Part shown: piece after piece, positions 11,031 to 23,100 of the stretch
Layout: the number at the start of each line of letters is the position of its first letter
How positions within the stretch are numbered: position 1 is the first letter of the stretch
NCBI RefSeq assembly: GCF_918797505.1
Contig: NC_092801.1
Location: 12,214,001-12,278,000, forward strand
Source of the DNA: Bemisia tabaci
Taxonomy: Eukaryota > Arthropoda > Insecta > Hemiptera > Aleyrodidae
Reading direction: 5' to 3'
Length of the DNA stretch: 64,000 nt
Translations under genes and position numbers: made by a program
The notes under the pieces: model-generated
Databases searched by the model: none
What the model was told of the DNA's origin: nothing
The model's input: only the letters and a program-made list of their open reading frames with translations

Positions 11031-11309
11031 TCATGCTGCATTTTGATTGCTGCCATTAGTGACATTTGCTGGGTTTCCTTGGTTGGCATTGTCACCTGCT
11101 CCATTTTGATTGTTGCCATTAGTGACATTTGCTGATCCTGTTGCATTGTCACTGTCCATTTGATTGTTGCCATTAGTGACATTTGCTGGATTTCCTTGGT
11201 TGGCATTGTCACCTGCTCCATTTTGATTGTTGCCATTAGTGACATTTGCTGGATTTCCTTGGTTGGCATTGTAAGTACCTATGTTACCTGTGTAGGTATT
11301 TGTGACCAA
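11031..11309 (-). CDS. Asn-rich repeat ORF (hypothetical)
   Basis: The 92-codon minus-strand frame encodes about three and a half units of a 21-residue repeat of the type NANQGNPANVTNGNNQNGAG. The DNA is a ~63-bp tandem repeat at about 11040-11275, in which one unit is shortened without loss of frame. Preservation of frame across units and the Asn/Gln/Gly composition hint at coding use, such as a secreted or low-complexity protein. No signal peptide is visible and the plus strand is also open for 68 codons, so this may be a non-coding minisatellite. Confidence 0.35.
   Translation of the reverse strand: MVTNTYTGNIGTYNANQGNPANVTNGNNQNGAGDNANQGNPANVTNGNNQMDSDNATGSANVTNGNNQNGAGDNANQGNPANVTNGSNQNAA
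11040..11275. repeat. 63-bp tandem repeat
   Basis: Units contain GCCATTAGTGACATTTGCTG followed by GATTTCCTTGGTTGGCATTG. Four units are present, one with an internal deletion. Confidence 0.85.
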
Positions 11310-11427
11310 TGCCCACTTTTGGAATGCTGTTGTCTTGGTGTTTCACTCCATGGTACCCACTGCTGACTAGTATAAAGGATTTTTTCCTAATTATCAAGAG
11401 AGATGTCGGAGAAAAAAGAGGATGGAC
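11283..11427. repeat. Duplicated segment A2 (partner at 57001-57141)
   Basis: About 140 bp, from CCTGTGTAGGTATTTGTGA to GAAAAAAGAGGATGG, recurs at 57001-57141 almost unchanged. The neighbouring 63-bp repeat array is not present in the partner. Confidence 0.85.
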
Positions 11428-11893
11428 TAGATAGTTGACAAGCTTCTATGTAATTTGTATTGCTGAGTTCAAAATTGACCTTAGTTTTTTGCGTTGACCC
11501 ATTATCTTCCCACAAAATGGGGTTTCTAAAAAAAAATGGAGTTTTTTGTGGGGAAATTCAATTTTGATTCAATTTTTTTGGGAAAACGGTGCATAATATT
11601 TAAAATCAAGGCCATTTTCGGATTCAGTAGCTAAAGTTACTTCAAATCAGACTTTAATGGCACCCATCTTTCATTGTAATATTTATTTAAAAAATAAAAT
11701 AGGAGCGAAAATTTTGAGTTACAGCTAAAAAAAAATCTAGTCATATGCTATTAATATTTGATAGCTTGGCCTTGGCTGTAGATGACCTACTGCGGGCGCT
11801 TAAGCATGAACCTAACTTTTATTTTCAAGGGATCCATTTCTCATCCAATATGTCCACGTTGTGGCTCACTACACCTCTCAACACTGTTACAGT
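11428..11893. other. No gene recognised
   Basis: AT-rich; a 60-codon ORF at 11745-11927 runs into the following MITE and is not credible. Confidence 0.5.
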
Positions 11894-12049
11894 CAGTGGC
11901 GCGACGTGCTTTATGATTATCGATTGACCTCCCATATAAATGTATGGAAAAATATCGATAGACAGGGTGTTTACACCTCAATAATCGATTCTTTACCATG
12001 GCTTTAAATGGAGAAATATCGATAATCGATTAATCACGCCTCGCCACCG
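11894..12049. mobile_element. Short hAT-like MITE, CAGTGGCG family, older copy
   Basis: The left end CAGTGGCGCGACGTGC and the right end CACGCCTCGCCACCG are imperfect inverted repeats. The inside has ATCGAT-rich sequence like the copy at 41646-41810. Flanks GTTACAGT and ATTGCGGT agree at 5 of 8 bases, all differences being transitions, which would fit a decayed 8-bp duplication. Confidence 0.6.
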
Positions 12050-13223
12050 ATTGCGGTGTGGTGAAGAATGGGGAAAAGATATGGAATCGGAGGGAAGCCT
12101 AGAAGGCATACAGCTGTTACGGACTGGCCTGACCGTGGAGACAACGATGAAAGTAGGGGAAAGAGGAAAAGAGCAAGAAAATAAACGTGGGATTCCCAAT
12201 CGCTGATAACTGATAAGTCGTGAATGTAGAGTCGGTGCGAGAGCTATTATTCTGTGGCCACTATAGCGGTGCACTAAAGTGTATGGCGGGTTACGGAAAA
12301 CTATTTTTCGCAGGAATAACGATCCCGCTTGTACTCTTTCATGCGTACGTGCTGGTAAAGTCGGATTTTACGATTTTTGGGACGTAGTCAGACACGAAAA
12401 TTTCTGAATTCCATCACTCCGTTGCTTTTGAAAGTTTACTGAACCACAACAAAAAACCCAAATAAGCCAAAGTGCGTGTAGTTACGATGTCAGTGCCACG
12501 GGCGGGCTGTGCTGTGTTGCCAATTGTTGGAGGATAGGTGACTTGCCCGGATTTGTCTAGGTTCTATTCGGGTCCTTTACAGATACTTTGTATGAGGGAG
12601 ATCGAACTGACACTTACAAGTTCAAGGTTGTGACTTATAGTTATCCTTGAGTAAGGGACTACTTGCATTGTAATTCCAGTATTCAAGCAGGCGCATTGCC
12701 AGAATCTGAATGCAGTTCCCTAGAATTTTGCTTCCCCACCAGCGCCCTTATAATTGAAAACATAGGCGCAGCAAATTTATTTCGAAATTCCCATGCTTGT
12801 ACTCATATCGCAACACATGAAAATATGCACTACCTCTTCTTGCAACGCCAATCTAGAATTGTGACAACCACTAGGAAACTCACAACCGACACAAAAGCTA
12901 GGCTTTCTTTGGGGACTTCAAACACAGCCTTGAGAAACAACATTAGAAGATTACGTGTGTAAAGGTGAGAAGTTAATTTTTTTATTTCAGGACAAACCGT
13001 AAATTATACCAATGGTAATGCTAATAATTCATAATAATAAAAGGATGAAACGCACCTTCAATCATAATACTTTGCTGGAAGCTAGACGAAAACAAATCCA
13101 CATGCCTTTCGTTACGAATTTCATCAATACTTCTAGTTCTTCTTCTTTCCACGTTCTGCTTCATTTCCAAAGTTCCCTTTGAAAATTAATGTAAACACTG
13201 GCAACACTGGAATAACACCAATG
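12050..13223. other. No gene recognised
   Basis: Mixed-composition DNA. A 99-codon ORF at 12663-12962 has no recognisable domain and no splice context. No strong repeats were seen. Confidence 0.45.
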
Positions 13224-13465
13224 CAACCGTTGACATCCATCTCGAATATATATATTTTTTTGCACCTGAGAGAATTTATTGAGTCGGTCGAGAATATATA
13301 TGCAACAGCACCTATAAGCGAATCCAGATATACTCACACTGCAGTAAATATTCTCAGCAGGAAAAAAAATATATTCTCGAGAAAATTAAATATTCTCGCG
13401 AAAATTAAATATATACTCACGAAAATAATATATTCTCGCAATCTGCTCATATTCAGGATTTTAAC
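13224..13465. repeat. AT-rich repeat with ATATTCTCG motifs
   Basis: The motif ATATTCTCG and its complement CGAGAATAT recur at irregular spacing (for example near 13290, 13370, 13390 and 13430), mixed with AAAATTAAATA. This is a degenerate minisatellite. Confidence 0.6.
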
Positions 13466-13700
13466 TTGAACCCCTTACGCCTACGGCCCGCCTTATTTAC
13501 GGACGTTCTTCTATTCATCTTGAGTTTAATAGCGCTCATTTGTTCCGCTCCCTACCCGTACTCCAAGTTCCTATCATCCGACTGCAAGTTCCGTTTCATC
13601 AGGATGTCCCGTAAAAATAACAATCGAAAAGTCGATGATATAAGTGTCGATTTAAAGTTCGGAGAGGGAGAAGGGATCGATGTTTGTGGTTGACAACCCT

Positions 13701-13848
13701 AACGTCTTTTAAACACGTACGTTTTTCAAACGCGTACGTTTTTAGAACGCGGACGTTCTCTAAACGCGGACGTTTTCTGATCGCGCACGTTTTTAGAACG
13801 CGGATGTTTTCCAAACGCGGACGTTTTCTAAACGCGAACGTTTTTTAA
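13701..13848. repeat. 18-bp minisatellite rich in CG dinucleotides
   Basis: About eight tandem units related to AAACGCGGACGTTTTCT. Each holds one or two CpG-containing blocks (ACGCGNACGTTT). Confidence 0.8.
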
Positions 13849-13899
13849 ACTGTAACAGTAAATTTCCAAAAAAAAAAAAATAAAAATAAAAATTTTTGA

Positions 13900-14660
13900 T
13901 TCAACAAACCGAACATTGCATTATCCAATTCCAATTGCTCATCCCAAAACACAAGGTTTGATCTGATACGCATCTCAAAGCGCACACCACCGCCACGCCA
14001 CTAAAAATTGAAATTCCCGCATCAGATTCTACTCTCCAGTCTCCGATACCAGGCCCATACTGTAAGATACGGTCTTTCGAAGCCGAAAATTTTACAAGTC
14101 CGAAATCTCGAAAACAAAAAGTCGCATCAAAATTCGGTCCGTACAGTTTTCCGATCTTCGATAATGGAAAAGAATCGCATCGGTCCGCGGCGGATCGGAG
14201 GAGGGTAATTTTCCGAAAAATTTTCAATTTCCCGAATCAGACACTACTCTCCAGTCTCCGATACCAGGCCCATACTGGAGGATATGGTCTATTGAGCCCG
14301 AAAATTTTACAAGTCCGAAAATCCGAATATTTTGCACAATCTGGCAACATTGTATCTAAGAATTAACTAATTTCTTGCCCCATCTGGCAACACTGTAAAA
14401 TTCGATGTCGCAAAATTTCACAAATAATTAAATTATTTATTTACGTGCACCGTCCGGCAACGCTGTTGGATACCCGCCATCTTGAAGAATACAACATTGC
14501 ATAACTCACAGATTGAAGGGGCTAGATTACACGATTGCATAACCCGCATATTGAAGGGGCTACATATAATACTTTTTTTACAGTGTTGCCATATTGAACA
14601 ATAATCACCATACAACACTGCAATTTAATTCATATTTTTCTGCACAATTTGGAAAAAACT
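13900..14660 (-). repeat. Dispersed repeat family, inverted copy of 28340-29600
   Basis: Blocks such as CTCTCCAGTCTCCGATACCA, the TTTTACAAGTCCGAAA stretch, and the modules around CTGGCAACACTGTA and TTGAAGGGGCTA recur in reverse orientation at 28340-29600 and again at 40685-41245. No coding sequence is evident. It looks like a satellite-like or MITE-derived dispersed repeat. Confidence 0.7.
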
Positions 14661-14928
14661 TTTGTTCTAAGTTGCCCTATTCATACTGCTAACGAAGGGT
14701 TTTATGCAAAATAAGAAATATGTGACTCTAAAATAAACTAACATTTTTATTTACAAACTGAGATAGGTATCTAAACTGAAACTAAATGCCGTGGTGTCTA
14801 AAAAGACGGTCCCTTGAAAGTGTAACATCCTAAAAATAACTCCAGTGCGACATTGACCTCTGGTACAGGGGTTAAATCCTTAGTCATCAATGGATAGGGC
14901 TGTGAGATGGCGTAGCTCAGGGGGGGTA

Positions 14929-15083
14929 GAGCGTCGCAAGTGCTAGTGCAGACGCAAGGCGTCGCAAGAGCAGATGCAGACACGCGTCGCGACTACTGTG
15001 CAGACGATGGCGTCGCTAGAGCAATGCAGACGCAGGGCGTCGCAAGTGCAAAGCTGACACTCGTCGCAACGGCAGTGCAGACA
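14929..15083. repeat. 26-bp minisatellite
   Basis: Six degenerate tandem units with the core GGCGTCGCAAG followed by GTGCAGACGC. Confidence 0.8.
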
Positions 15084-15468
15084 CAAACGGGATAGATGGG
15101 AAGAATCGAAGACCAAAGAAGAACCAAACTGGTTGATGAGATATGATGTCTATTACTGACCGCTACAAAGGGCACACATACAGGTTTGACTCTGGGTTGA
15201 TGGGATGAGGAGCGGACTAGTGCCGCTCGAACGCCAGTCTCTCCAAGAATAATCCCAGGGCCCAGCTCCGAGGAGCTCCCTAGGTCTCCGGCTCTGGCTA
15301 CCCCCTCCACTTGACTCGGAACCGGTCAAGCCTCGCCCTGCGCATGCGCAAAAGGGATGCTACCCCTCTGCCCTCTCGCTGGGGGTGCTTCACCGCTGCC
15401 CAGTCCCGTGACGTATGGGTTTTGTCAGCGCCCTCGACTTGGGTGCCAGGTCCCTGGGCCACTCTCAC

Positions 15469-15880
15469 AGGGCAATTTACTGAATACAGCGTTGTGAATA
15501 TCCTCTGAGAGAAAATAGTAACCAATTCCAATGTATTCTGCAAAGTTCTTAGGATTCATTTTTTTCCCGTCTAAGATACCTTTGACTTTACGTACTTCAA
15601 ACTCCTCAGATCTATTTTTAAGTATCCATAACCATTTCAATTCGCGACAGTAAATTTCTTCTGTATAAGCAACTGACGGAATTTTTTTTATGGGGAACTT
15701 CGCGCTGTACTCCTCGAATTGTTTATTGATTTCAGTCAAGCGAGTTTCTTCTGGGTCACTTTTTAATATTGTTTTCGCTTCTTTCTTCAATTGAGAACAT
15801 GAGAGAGGGCAAAACTTTCCTTCAAAATATTCCAGAGCGCTTCTGAATTTGTATATTGATAATTGTGCCGTCAGGGAGTC
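15469..15880 (-). CDS. Putative host exon of unknown function
   Basis: The minus-strand frame is open for 137 codons from a strong acceptor (pyrimidine tract then TGTGTTCACAG ending at 15881) to a donor-like CCCT|GTGAGAG. It encodes a mixed, soluble-looking peptide containing SIYKFRSALEYFEGKFCPL and ELKWLWILKNRSEEFEV and ending in FAEYIGIGYYFLSEDIHN. It has several Cys and Trp residues and normal amino-acid composition, unlike the surrounding repeat-derived ORFs. No family is recognised and no neighbouring exon could be assigned. A translation search against arthropod proteins would settle it. Confidence 0.45.
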
Positions 15881-17640
15881 CTGTGAACACATGTAAGAAA
15901 ATGAGGGAATTAGATAAATTGCAATCCTTCCTGAAAAAGTCTACTAAAAGAAAGAAAAGAAAAGAAAGGTTAAGTAAATACACATCTCCCTTCCGTAAAG
16001 CGTAAATAACCAGTCAAGATCTGGCAACACTGTATATAACGGTCGCTGCGGGTAGGGCCAAAAGGGCACTCTACTCCCAACTACCACTCTTCTTTGGGGC
16101 GATCTTTTGCCTCCACCACCGTGGATAGATGGATGAGCTCCACGGGACTCGTATTAGTGGATATGGGGGTGTCTTACCACCTACAAAGGTCGACGACTCA
16201 GGATAGATGAAAGGACTAAGATACGATGGATGGACTACTAAAATGGATGATTTTATTTGACGAACGACAGACTCAACAGACTCTACAACTCTACAACTCT
16301 ACAACTCTACGACTCTAACTGAACAAAAGGGGGGGGGGGGTTTCTCGACAAGGCGAGGGTCGCACTGGGTTTTGGGCTCGACGCAGTGAGGAGCAGCTTG
16401 GGTGACACCTCGGAGACTACTGAACTTTGAAGGTGGAATCGCGGTCGAGCTTACCATGGGACCCTCCTGAAAGTCCTTAGCTGTTGTTTCTCGTTTCCGG
16501 CACTGTATGTTTACGGATTTCCACGTTCAGCGGAAAACCATGTTATCGCGCCGGACCTCTGACAAAACGGTAGAAGGGGGATAAAAAAAAGGGGGAAAAA
16601 CGGGAAAAGGGGGATGGCAACTTTTGGCGGTGGCGACGGCCGCGGCGCGGGTGCCGTGCGCCGGTGGCATGGCGGTCCCCGTGGTCCGCTCGCCCGCGAG
16701 GTGTTGGGGGCTCTATTTACTCTCTTACTTCACTTTCGCCCTGTCGAGAACCCTCCCTCCGTTGTCTGCTCGAAGTTCTCTGCTTATTCTAAAAGGGGTC
16801 ATTGAAGAGGGGGGGGGGGGGGGTTTACATTGATTGGGCGGTTGATTTTTGCAAAAAAAAATTAAGTTTTGCTGCTCGTGATCGGATTTCCTCGTCCGTG
16901 TGCGGAGGTTGCTCTCGGCGCTTGTGGTCCTCCTTGGGGTTGCAGTCAGCTTGGGCGTAGGTCTTCTTGGTGATGTCGTCAATTGGAGATCCCAGGGCTG
17001 GGGTGGCGCCGCTTCCTCTGTGGGTGTGGCTGTCGGTTTGTCAAACCCAGGCTGGGCGTGCGGACGTGTGCTTGCCCGTAGTGGATGCCGTGTTGCATGC
17101 CGTCAACGGGTGGTCAGCGATCGGTGCTGCGCAGGTTGGAGAGGGTGGCGCAACAAGCGCGATCGGCGTTGGATGACGTCGTTGGGCGGCGTCGTTGGCC
17201 GGCGGTGTGAACTGGGCTCTGTAGACTGTGAGATGCGTGAGACGTGGACATCTCGCGGGATAAGTCGTGCCAGGACAGTGTCGGTTATGGGGCCGGACCT
17301 GTGAGCTGTGTTGCCGCTTGGCCAGGTTGTCGTCGGCGGCCTGCGAGGAGTTATGGCGCCTGTGTGCCCGTCGTGGCTGGGATAGGGATACGGTGTTTCT
17401 GACTGCATGTCCCGCTGGAGGTTTCACTTGCGCTTGGAGCTGCCCTGGTTCACGGATTTGGTTGTCCTCTCGAATTATCATTGTGCATGTAACATAAGAA
17501 AGAAGCTTGTTAAGTCGTGCTTTCTACCATTTAATGGGGGGGTTCGATTCAAAAATCTTTTTTTTTTTTTTTTTTACAAGAATTTACACATTTTAATTGC
17601 TGGAATTCATATGAATTCGCATAAGCAGCGTAAGCAATGA
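15881..17640. other. GC-rich block, no gene supported
   Basis: Includes a short 10-bp tandem ACTCTACA array (about 16270-16319), G-runs, and about 0.9 kb of high-GC DNA at 16600-17480, open on both strands. Overlapping ORFs on opposite strands (16900-17304 plus, 17041-17481 minus) have Arg/Pro/Gly-rich products without domains and are probably a composition effect. AATAAA-type signals occur on the minus strand near 16255, so remains of an LTR element are possible. Confidence 0.4.
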
Positions 17641-18179
17641 ATTGCAATTGAACTGCTCAGAACTCGGGGACTACTACTACAATTTCCGAACTAGCCACGA
17701 AGGCTAGCCGGAACGAGCCTTCGTGGCTCGTCCGGAAAGATGACTTCAAAGGAGGACAAACACTTTTAGGATGAAAAGGAAATGGCCCGGCGGCCACCCC
17801 GCACACTCCACACTCGACACTAAGACATTTGAACGAAAAACGGAAAAGAAGGCAATTCACCCCTTCTAGGGGTGAACCCAAAAACAAGAAACTTACATCT
17901 TTGAAACAAGAAGGAAATGCGACCCGCTCGCGATCACGATCTCGACAACGATACCTACTCTCTCTCTCGACTCACTAGGTTCGCTGTTGTTCCCACCGCT
18001 CTCTCGACTCTGACTCTGGCGGGAACTTTAAACTCTGGGTGACTGGCTGCTACAACAACCCCCCCACTGTTCCTGTCGCCAAGAACTTGGGGTCAGGAAC
18101 AGTGGGTCCCCAATAAAAAATGAGCGTAAAAAAAAATGCTATTTAGAGTGTGCGAAATGACCACCGTTTTTTTTGTGGC
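17641..18179. other. Possible LTR-element remnant, unresolved
   Basis: Mixed GC. At 18047-18066 the sequence GGCTGCTACAACAACCCCCC could be read on the minus strand as a polypurine tract followed by a TGTTG LTR start. No partner LTR was found in the window, and the nearby inverted CACTGTTCCTG / CAGGAACAGTG pair (18067-18108) is unexplained. Confidence 0.25.
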
Positions 18180-18430
18180 CTTTATTCAAGAGGTTAAAAA
18201 TCTAGAAATTTCATTAAGTAAGTACAAATTTTAGAAAATTTAAAAAGTACAAAATTTGGACAATTTAATAATACAAAATTTAAAAAATTCAATAAGTAAA
18301 AAATTTGGAAAATTTAATAAATGCAAAATTTGGAAAATTTAAAAAATTCAAAAAATACAAAATTTGGAAGATTCAATAGGTAAAAAATTTAAAAAATTCA
18401 ATAAATTCAAAAAATACAAAATTTGGACAT
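18180..18430. repeat. AT-rich degenerate tandem repeat
   Basis: Repeated AAAATTTGGAAAATTTAA and AAATTCAATAAGTAAAAAA words, about 16-20 bp per unit. Confidence 0.7.
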
Positions 18431-19634
18431 CTGAAAAACTCTGAAACCAGCTGCTCCAAGAATGATTTCTCTGCGTAGGGGGGATTGAACAATCGTGGTA
18501 CCCTACGGTTGGTACTGTTGGTAGCTCGTTGAGTTGATCGGGAAGTTGGGCCGGGAGGAAAACGTTCGTTTATGGGTCTCCTGCCTTAATTGATTTTTCG
18601 GTGGAATCGTTGCCATGCCAAGATGAGTTGGTAGAGATGGGAACGGAAACTTTTGAAGCAGCTGCATGATGCGCAACTCAGGAAACGGGATATATGGTCT
18701 GAACTTTCCGGCAGCTTCGCAGGGATGCTCCCAGGGTGGGTGCGAAGTCGAGCTATAGGCACTTCGTTATCGCTGTGGTGTGGTTTCTCGCTGAGGAGCC
18801 GGTGCCGTAAGCCGAGTATTCGTGAGACTTGCAGCTATCATGCTTGAAAGGTCCTCCGCCTGACCATTGTGCTGTGGTGAAGGGCGCTGTGGGGCTGAAC
18901 GACGCGGTCTTCATGTAGACTTCGTCTTAAATGAGATCAGTTTCTTCCACCAGAACCTCCGCGATTGTGACTGCCAGCATGCAGGACATACATTTTCCAT
19001 CGGGCTATTTTGGATGTCTTCTTAGTCGCCCTGGCGTTGCGAGGCGGGCGTTGAACGTCGAGAGTGGGGTTGGCGAAGGTGACGTAGGTTGAGCTTAGCC
19101 ACGATCCTTAGCAGCGTTATGGAGTGCCGAACTCATTCCCTGCGCCAGAAGTTGCAGACCGTCCCTGTGTTCCTGATTGCTTGAAGCTTTGCCTTCCCTT
19201 GACTGCACCTCGTACTGGTTCTTGGTTCAGAGTCTGGTTAAAGGGTGGCCAGTAGGGCTCAATTTTTTTGGGGGGGTTTACACTTTACCTAATTAATTCT
19301 AAACATTTAATTCTAAACACTTCTAAACAACTTGATTCATCGGGATAAAACGGTAACTAAATTTCCGTAAACACTGGAACCCGATAAGGATACCGCTTTC
19401 TACTTTTATTTCTAAACATTATTTAGAAACTACTTTAGTGTGTGGCGCCCTGGAAAATATTCGATTATGTTTACAGTTAAATAAAAAACTACGGTGAATT
19501 TATCATGGATTCATCTAACTTAAATATTTACAATTAATTTTACACTTGTTGGTGTTTAACTTCCATTCAACATGACTTGTAAAGAAATCTCCAACATGTC
19601 ACAATTTCTATGCGGTTTTCTCCAAATTATTTAA
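18431..19634. other. No gene recognised
   Basis: Moderately GC-rich, then AT-rich. Short ORFs only, for example 18653-18847 plus, without domains. It ends at the target site of the Copia element. Confidence 0.4.
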
Positions 19635-19639
19635 TATTT

Positions 19640-19883
19640 TGTTGTTTTGTATTGATTTGAGGATATGAAGCAACGCATTTCGTAACACGGTATTACTAGT
19701 TTTATTGAAATAAGACATGGAGTTTTGGACTGAGGCTGTTTACATTCTCGAGGCCTAGATACGAACTGAACTGGTAAGAGCAACAACGGTGAAGCCACCG
19801 CGGGGAAAAATGCAAGTATGTGCGCCTTGCACTTTTCAGTGCATTGTTGCCGATTTACGGCTGAAATTACTTATATTACAACA
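19640..19883 (-). repeat. Copia 3' LTR
   Basis: 244 bp with TG...CA ends. An AATAAA polyadenylation-type signal lies on the minus strand near 19702. Directly outside is the target copy TATTT. Confidence 0.95.
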
Positions 19884-20135
19884 CCCCCCCATAATGAAGG
19901 CGTATAATCGTTTCGTAAAATTTTAAAATTATAACCAATCCCAGTCTCCTTACGAGAGACTCCCTACAGTCTCCTTACGAGAGACTCCCTAGCCTCGTCT
20001 TACAAAAATGTTTTTGTTAAGTTTAGTTATTTTTTCTTAATCTAGTTACATCAAAAAAAATTATTTTTGTTTTCTTGAATCTTAATGCAAATTTACAACA
20101 GAAGTTTAATTATTACTTTCTTTCAAACAAAATTA

Positions 20136-23100
20136 TCAGGTTAGTATTTTGTTTAGGCAAAACATATGCTTCGCTGGTGTCAGTGGTTTTGTTAGCATAT
20201 CTGCCACCATTTCCTCTGTTGGCAGATACTCTAACGATAAAACTTTTTCTTGGATTAAATCTCTCAGGAAATGATGTCTGACAGCAATGTGTTTCGTCCT
20301 ACTATGGAATTTCGGATTTTTGTGGAGTTTAATTTCACTTTGATTGTCATTAATCAGTTTTAGATTGAATTTTTCGTTAAAAATTTCAGTGAAAAGATTT
20401 GTTAGAAACAACCCTTCCTTGCCACTTTCGGATACGGCGTAATATTCTGACTCTGTTGATGATAAAGCAACAGTTTTCTGTTTTCTCGCTTCCCATGAAA
20501 CAGTATTATTGTTAATTTTATACACATATCCAGTATAAGATTTACCATCCTCAAGATTTCCTGCCCAATCGGCATCAATAAATCCTGTGAAAACAATTAC
20601 ATCTGAATTTTCTGATTTCTTGTAAAGCAACCCTTTCTCTTTTGTACCTTTGAGGTACCGCAATACACGCTTAGCTTGTTGCCACATTTCATTCGTTGGG
20701 TTCTTATTAAATTGGCTAAGGTAGCTAATTGCATACGAAATGTCAGGTCTTGTGCAGACCGATAGGTACATCAAGCTCCCAATTAGTTGCTGGTATGGAA
20801 TATCAGTGTTTATTTCTCCCTTTTTATTTTTGTCTTCATTCTCATCCTCTTTACCCTTTTTTATAATTGGTGTTCCCACGGGTTTACAGTCTTCCATGTG
20901 AAAACGTCTCAATATCTGATTGATGTAAATTTCCTGGTCAAATTTAACCTCACCCTTTTTTTCATCTACGTGGACGTTCATCCCAAGTATTTGTTTTGGT
21001 TTCCCCAGATCTTTTATTTTAAATGCGTCCATTAACCCCTTTTTGACCTTATCTTTCATTGCATGATCTGAATAGAATAAGAAAAAATCGTCAACATAAA
21101 TGGCAAGAATAAAAATGCCGTTTTTTGATCGCGAAAAATAGACGCAGGGTTCTAGCCGCGATTTTTGTAACCCAAGGGATGTGATAACTTCATTGGCTCT
21201 CTTGTTCCAGGCATGAGAGGCCTGTTTAAGGCCATATATCGCCTTTTTTAGTAAACACACTTTGTGTTTTTGACTTTTATCTTCAAAGCTTTCGGGTTGA
21301 TACATATAAATCTCCTCTTCAATTTCTCCATTAAGAAAAGCTGTATCAACATCGAGATGTTCTAATTTTAAATTGAATTCCACCGCTAAGGCAAATAGCA
21401 TTCTCAAAGTCGAATGTCTTACGACCGGGGAAAAAGTTTCATGATAATTTACCCCTTCTATTTGTGAGTATCCTTTAGCAACCAATCGACATTTATAGCG
21501 ACTTATCTCACCATTCGGACCTCTTTTTATTTTAAACACCCATTTATTCCTGACTATTGGTTTATTAGAGGGAGGATCAACTAGAACCCAGGTCTTATTT
21601 TTAATTAATGATTGATACTCATCTGACATCGCCTTAGTCCACTCAGTTGCATTTTCCGAGTTCATTGCCTCATGCACTGTCACAGGTTCGGCGTCAGCAA
21701 AAACAGAGGCGTACTGCGCGTACAATGCTCGATTCTCCGGGTCTGGATATCTGCATACCGGGGCTCTGTCTCGGTCCGGGTATCGTTTTCCATCATGGTC
21801 AATTTCCAGCACCGTTTGGTTGGTTTCTTCATCACTTGGCTCCCATAAGCTAGCATTTGAATCGTCAGCAGTTGACTCTTCTGATTCTGTCGTATCTTCT
21901 TCACCTCCTTTATCTTGCGTCTTCTTTCTTCTGTCTTCTTCTTCTTCTTGGCTGTCTGCTTCCGGCCGTATGGCATTTGTTGGTTCATGGTCTAGCAAAA
22001 TCCGCACTTCGTTGTCTGCGTTGTTGAGAAGTTTAATCGTTTCATTTTCTCGAAAAATGACGTCACGCGAGATGATCATTCGCGAATCAATTGGATCGAA
22101 AAGTCTATATCCATGTTCCGCGTATCCCACGAAAATATACTCTTTGCTTCGACTGTCTAGTTTTTTAAGATATGTAGTAGTTTTAGCAAAGACTCGCGAA
22201 CCGAACACTCTGAGATTTTTTAAATCTGGTGTTTTGCCGTGCCAGATTTCGTATGGGGTTTTTTCGGAGCCGCTTTTTGGGGATCTGTTCACGAGATAGG
22301 CAGCTACACGGGCAGCTTCGCCCCACATTTCTTTATTCAATTTCGAATTGAAGAGCATAGCACGCACTTTTTCAACCAACGTGCGGTTAAGGCGTTCGCT
22401 TTCGCCATTAAGTGAGGGCGTATTTGCTGGTGTATAACCCAATTCGATTCCTTTAGTTTGGCACCAGTCTTTCATTTCAGTGGAGCTGTATTCCCCACCG
22501 TTGTCAAGTCGTAATTTACCGACTCGTAAGTTATGCTTCCGCTCCGCAAACGCTACATACGTTTTTATAGTATCGAAAACTTCGCTCTTATTCTTAAGCA
22601 AATACAGGCACGTAAAACCGCTAAAGTCGTCGCGAAAAGTCACAAAATATTCTTCGTCGTTGCTCCATGCTGGTGGGCTTATTTTTCCGCAGACGTCCGT
22701 GTGAATAATTTCAAGTAGGCGTGTTGCTGGTGTCCGCATCTTCCCGAATGAGGCGCGCGTTTGTTTGGCTTTAGGACAAACGTCACAAATTAATTTTAAT
22801 TTATTAAACTGATTTTTAGAAAAATGCAAACCCTCCGACATTGTTGTTAGTTTTTTAATATTTTCGATGCTTAGGTGTCCTAGTCTCCGATGCCATAGCG
22901 TCAAATCTTCAGTTTTTGACACGAAGAAAGCTGTGTTTTGCAAGACACTTTTAAGAGTGACAACGAACAAGCCATTTTTATCGCGTTTTCCGTGCATAAC
23001 AGGGTAATTATTCATTAATACGACTATTCCTTTTTCTGAAAAGTTTACCGTTCCTCCGTTTTTAATAATGCAGTTTATCGATATCAAATTAGTACAAATA

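Noticed and set aside
13365..13400. Heat-shock-type element at TATTCTCGAGAAAAT
   Set aside because: Spacing of TTC and GAA does not match the consensus, and the motif is part of a degenerate repeat.
16900..17481. 134- and 146-codon ORFs on opposite strands
   Set aside because: High GC lowers stop frequency; both products are low-complexity Arg/Pro/Gly-rich and lack domains.
18047..18070. LTR end plus polypurine tract (TACAACA followed by C-run)
   Set aside because: Resembles a minus-strand LTR junction, but no partner LTR, target duplication or pol sequence was found nearby.
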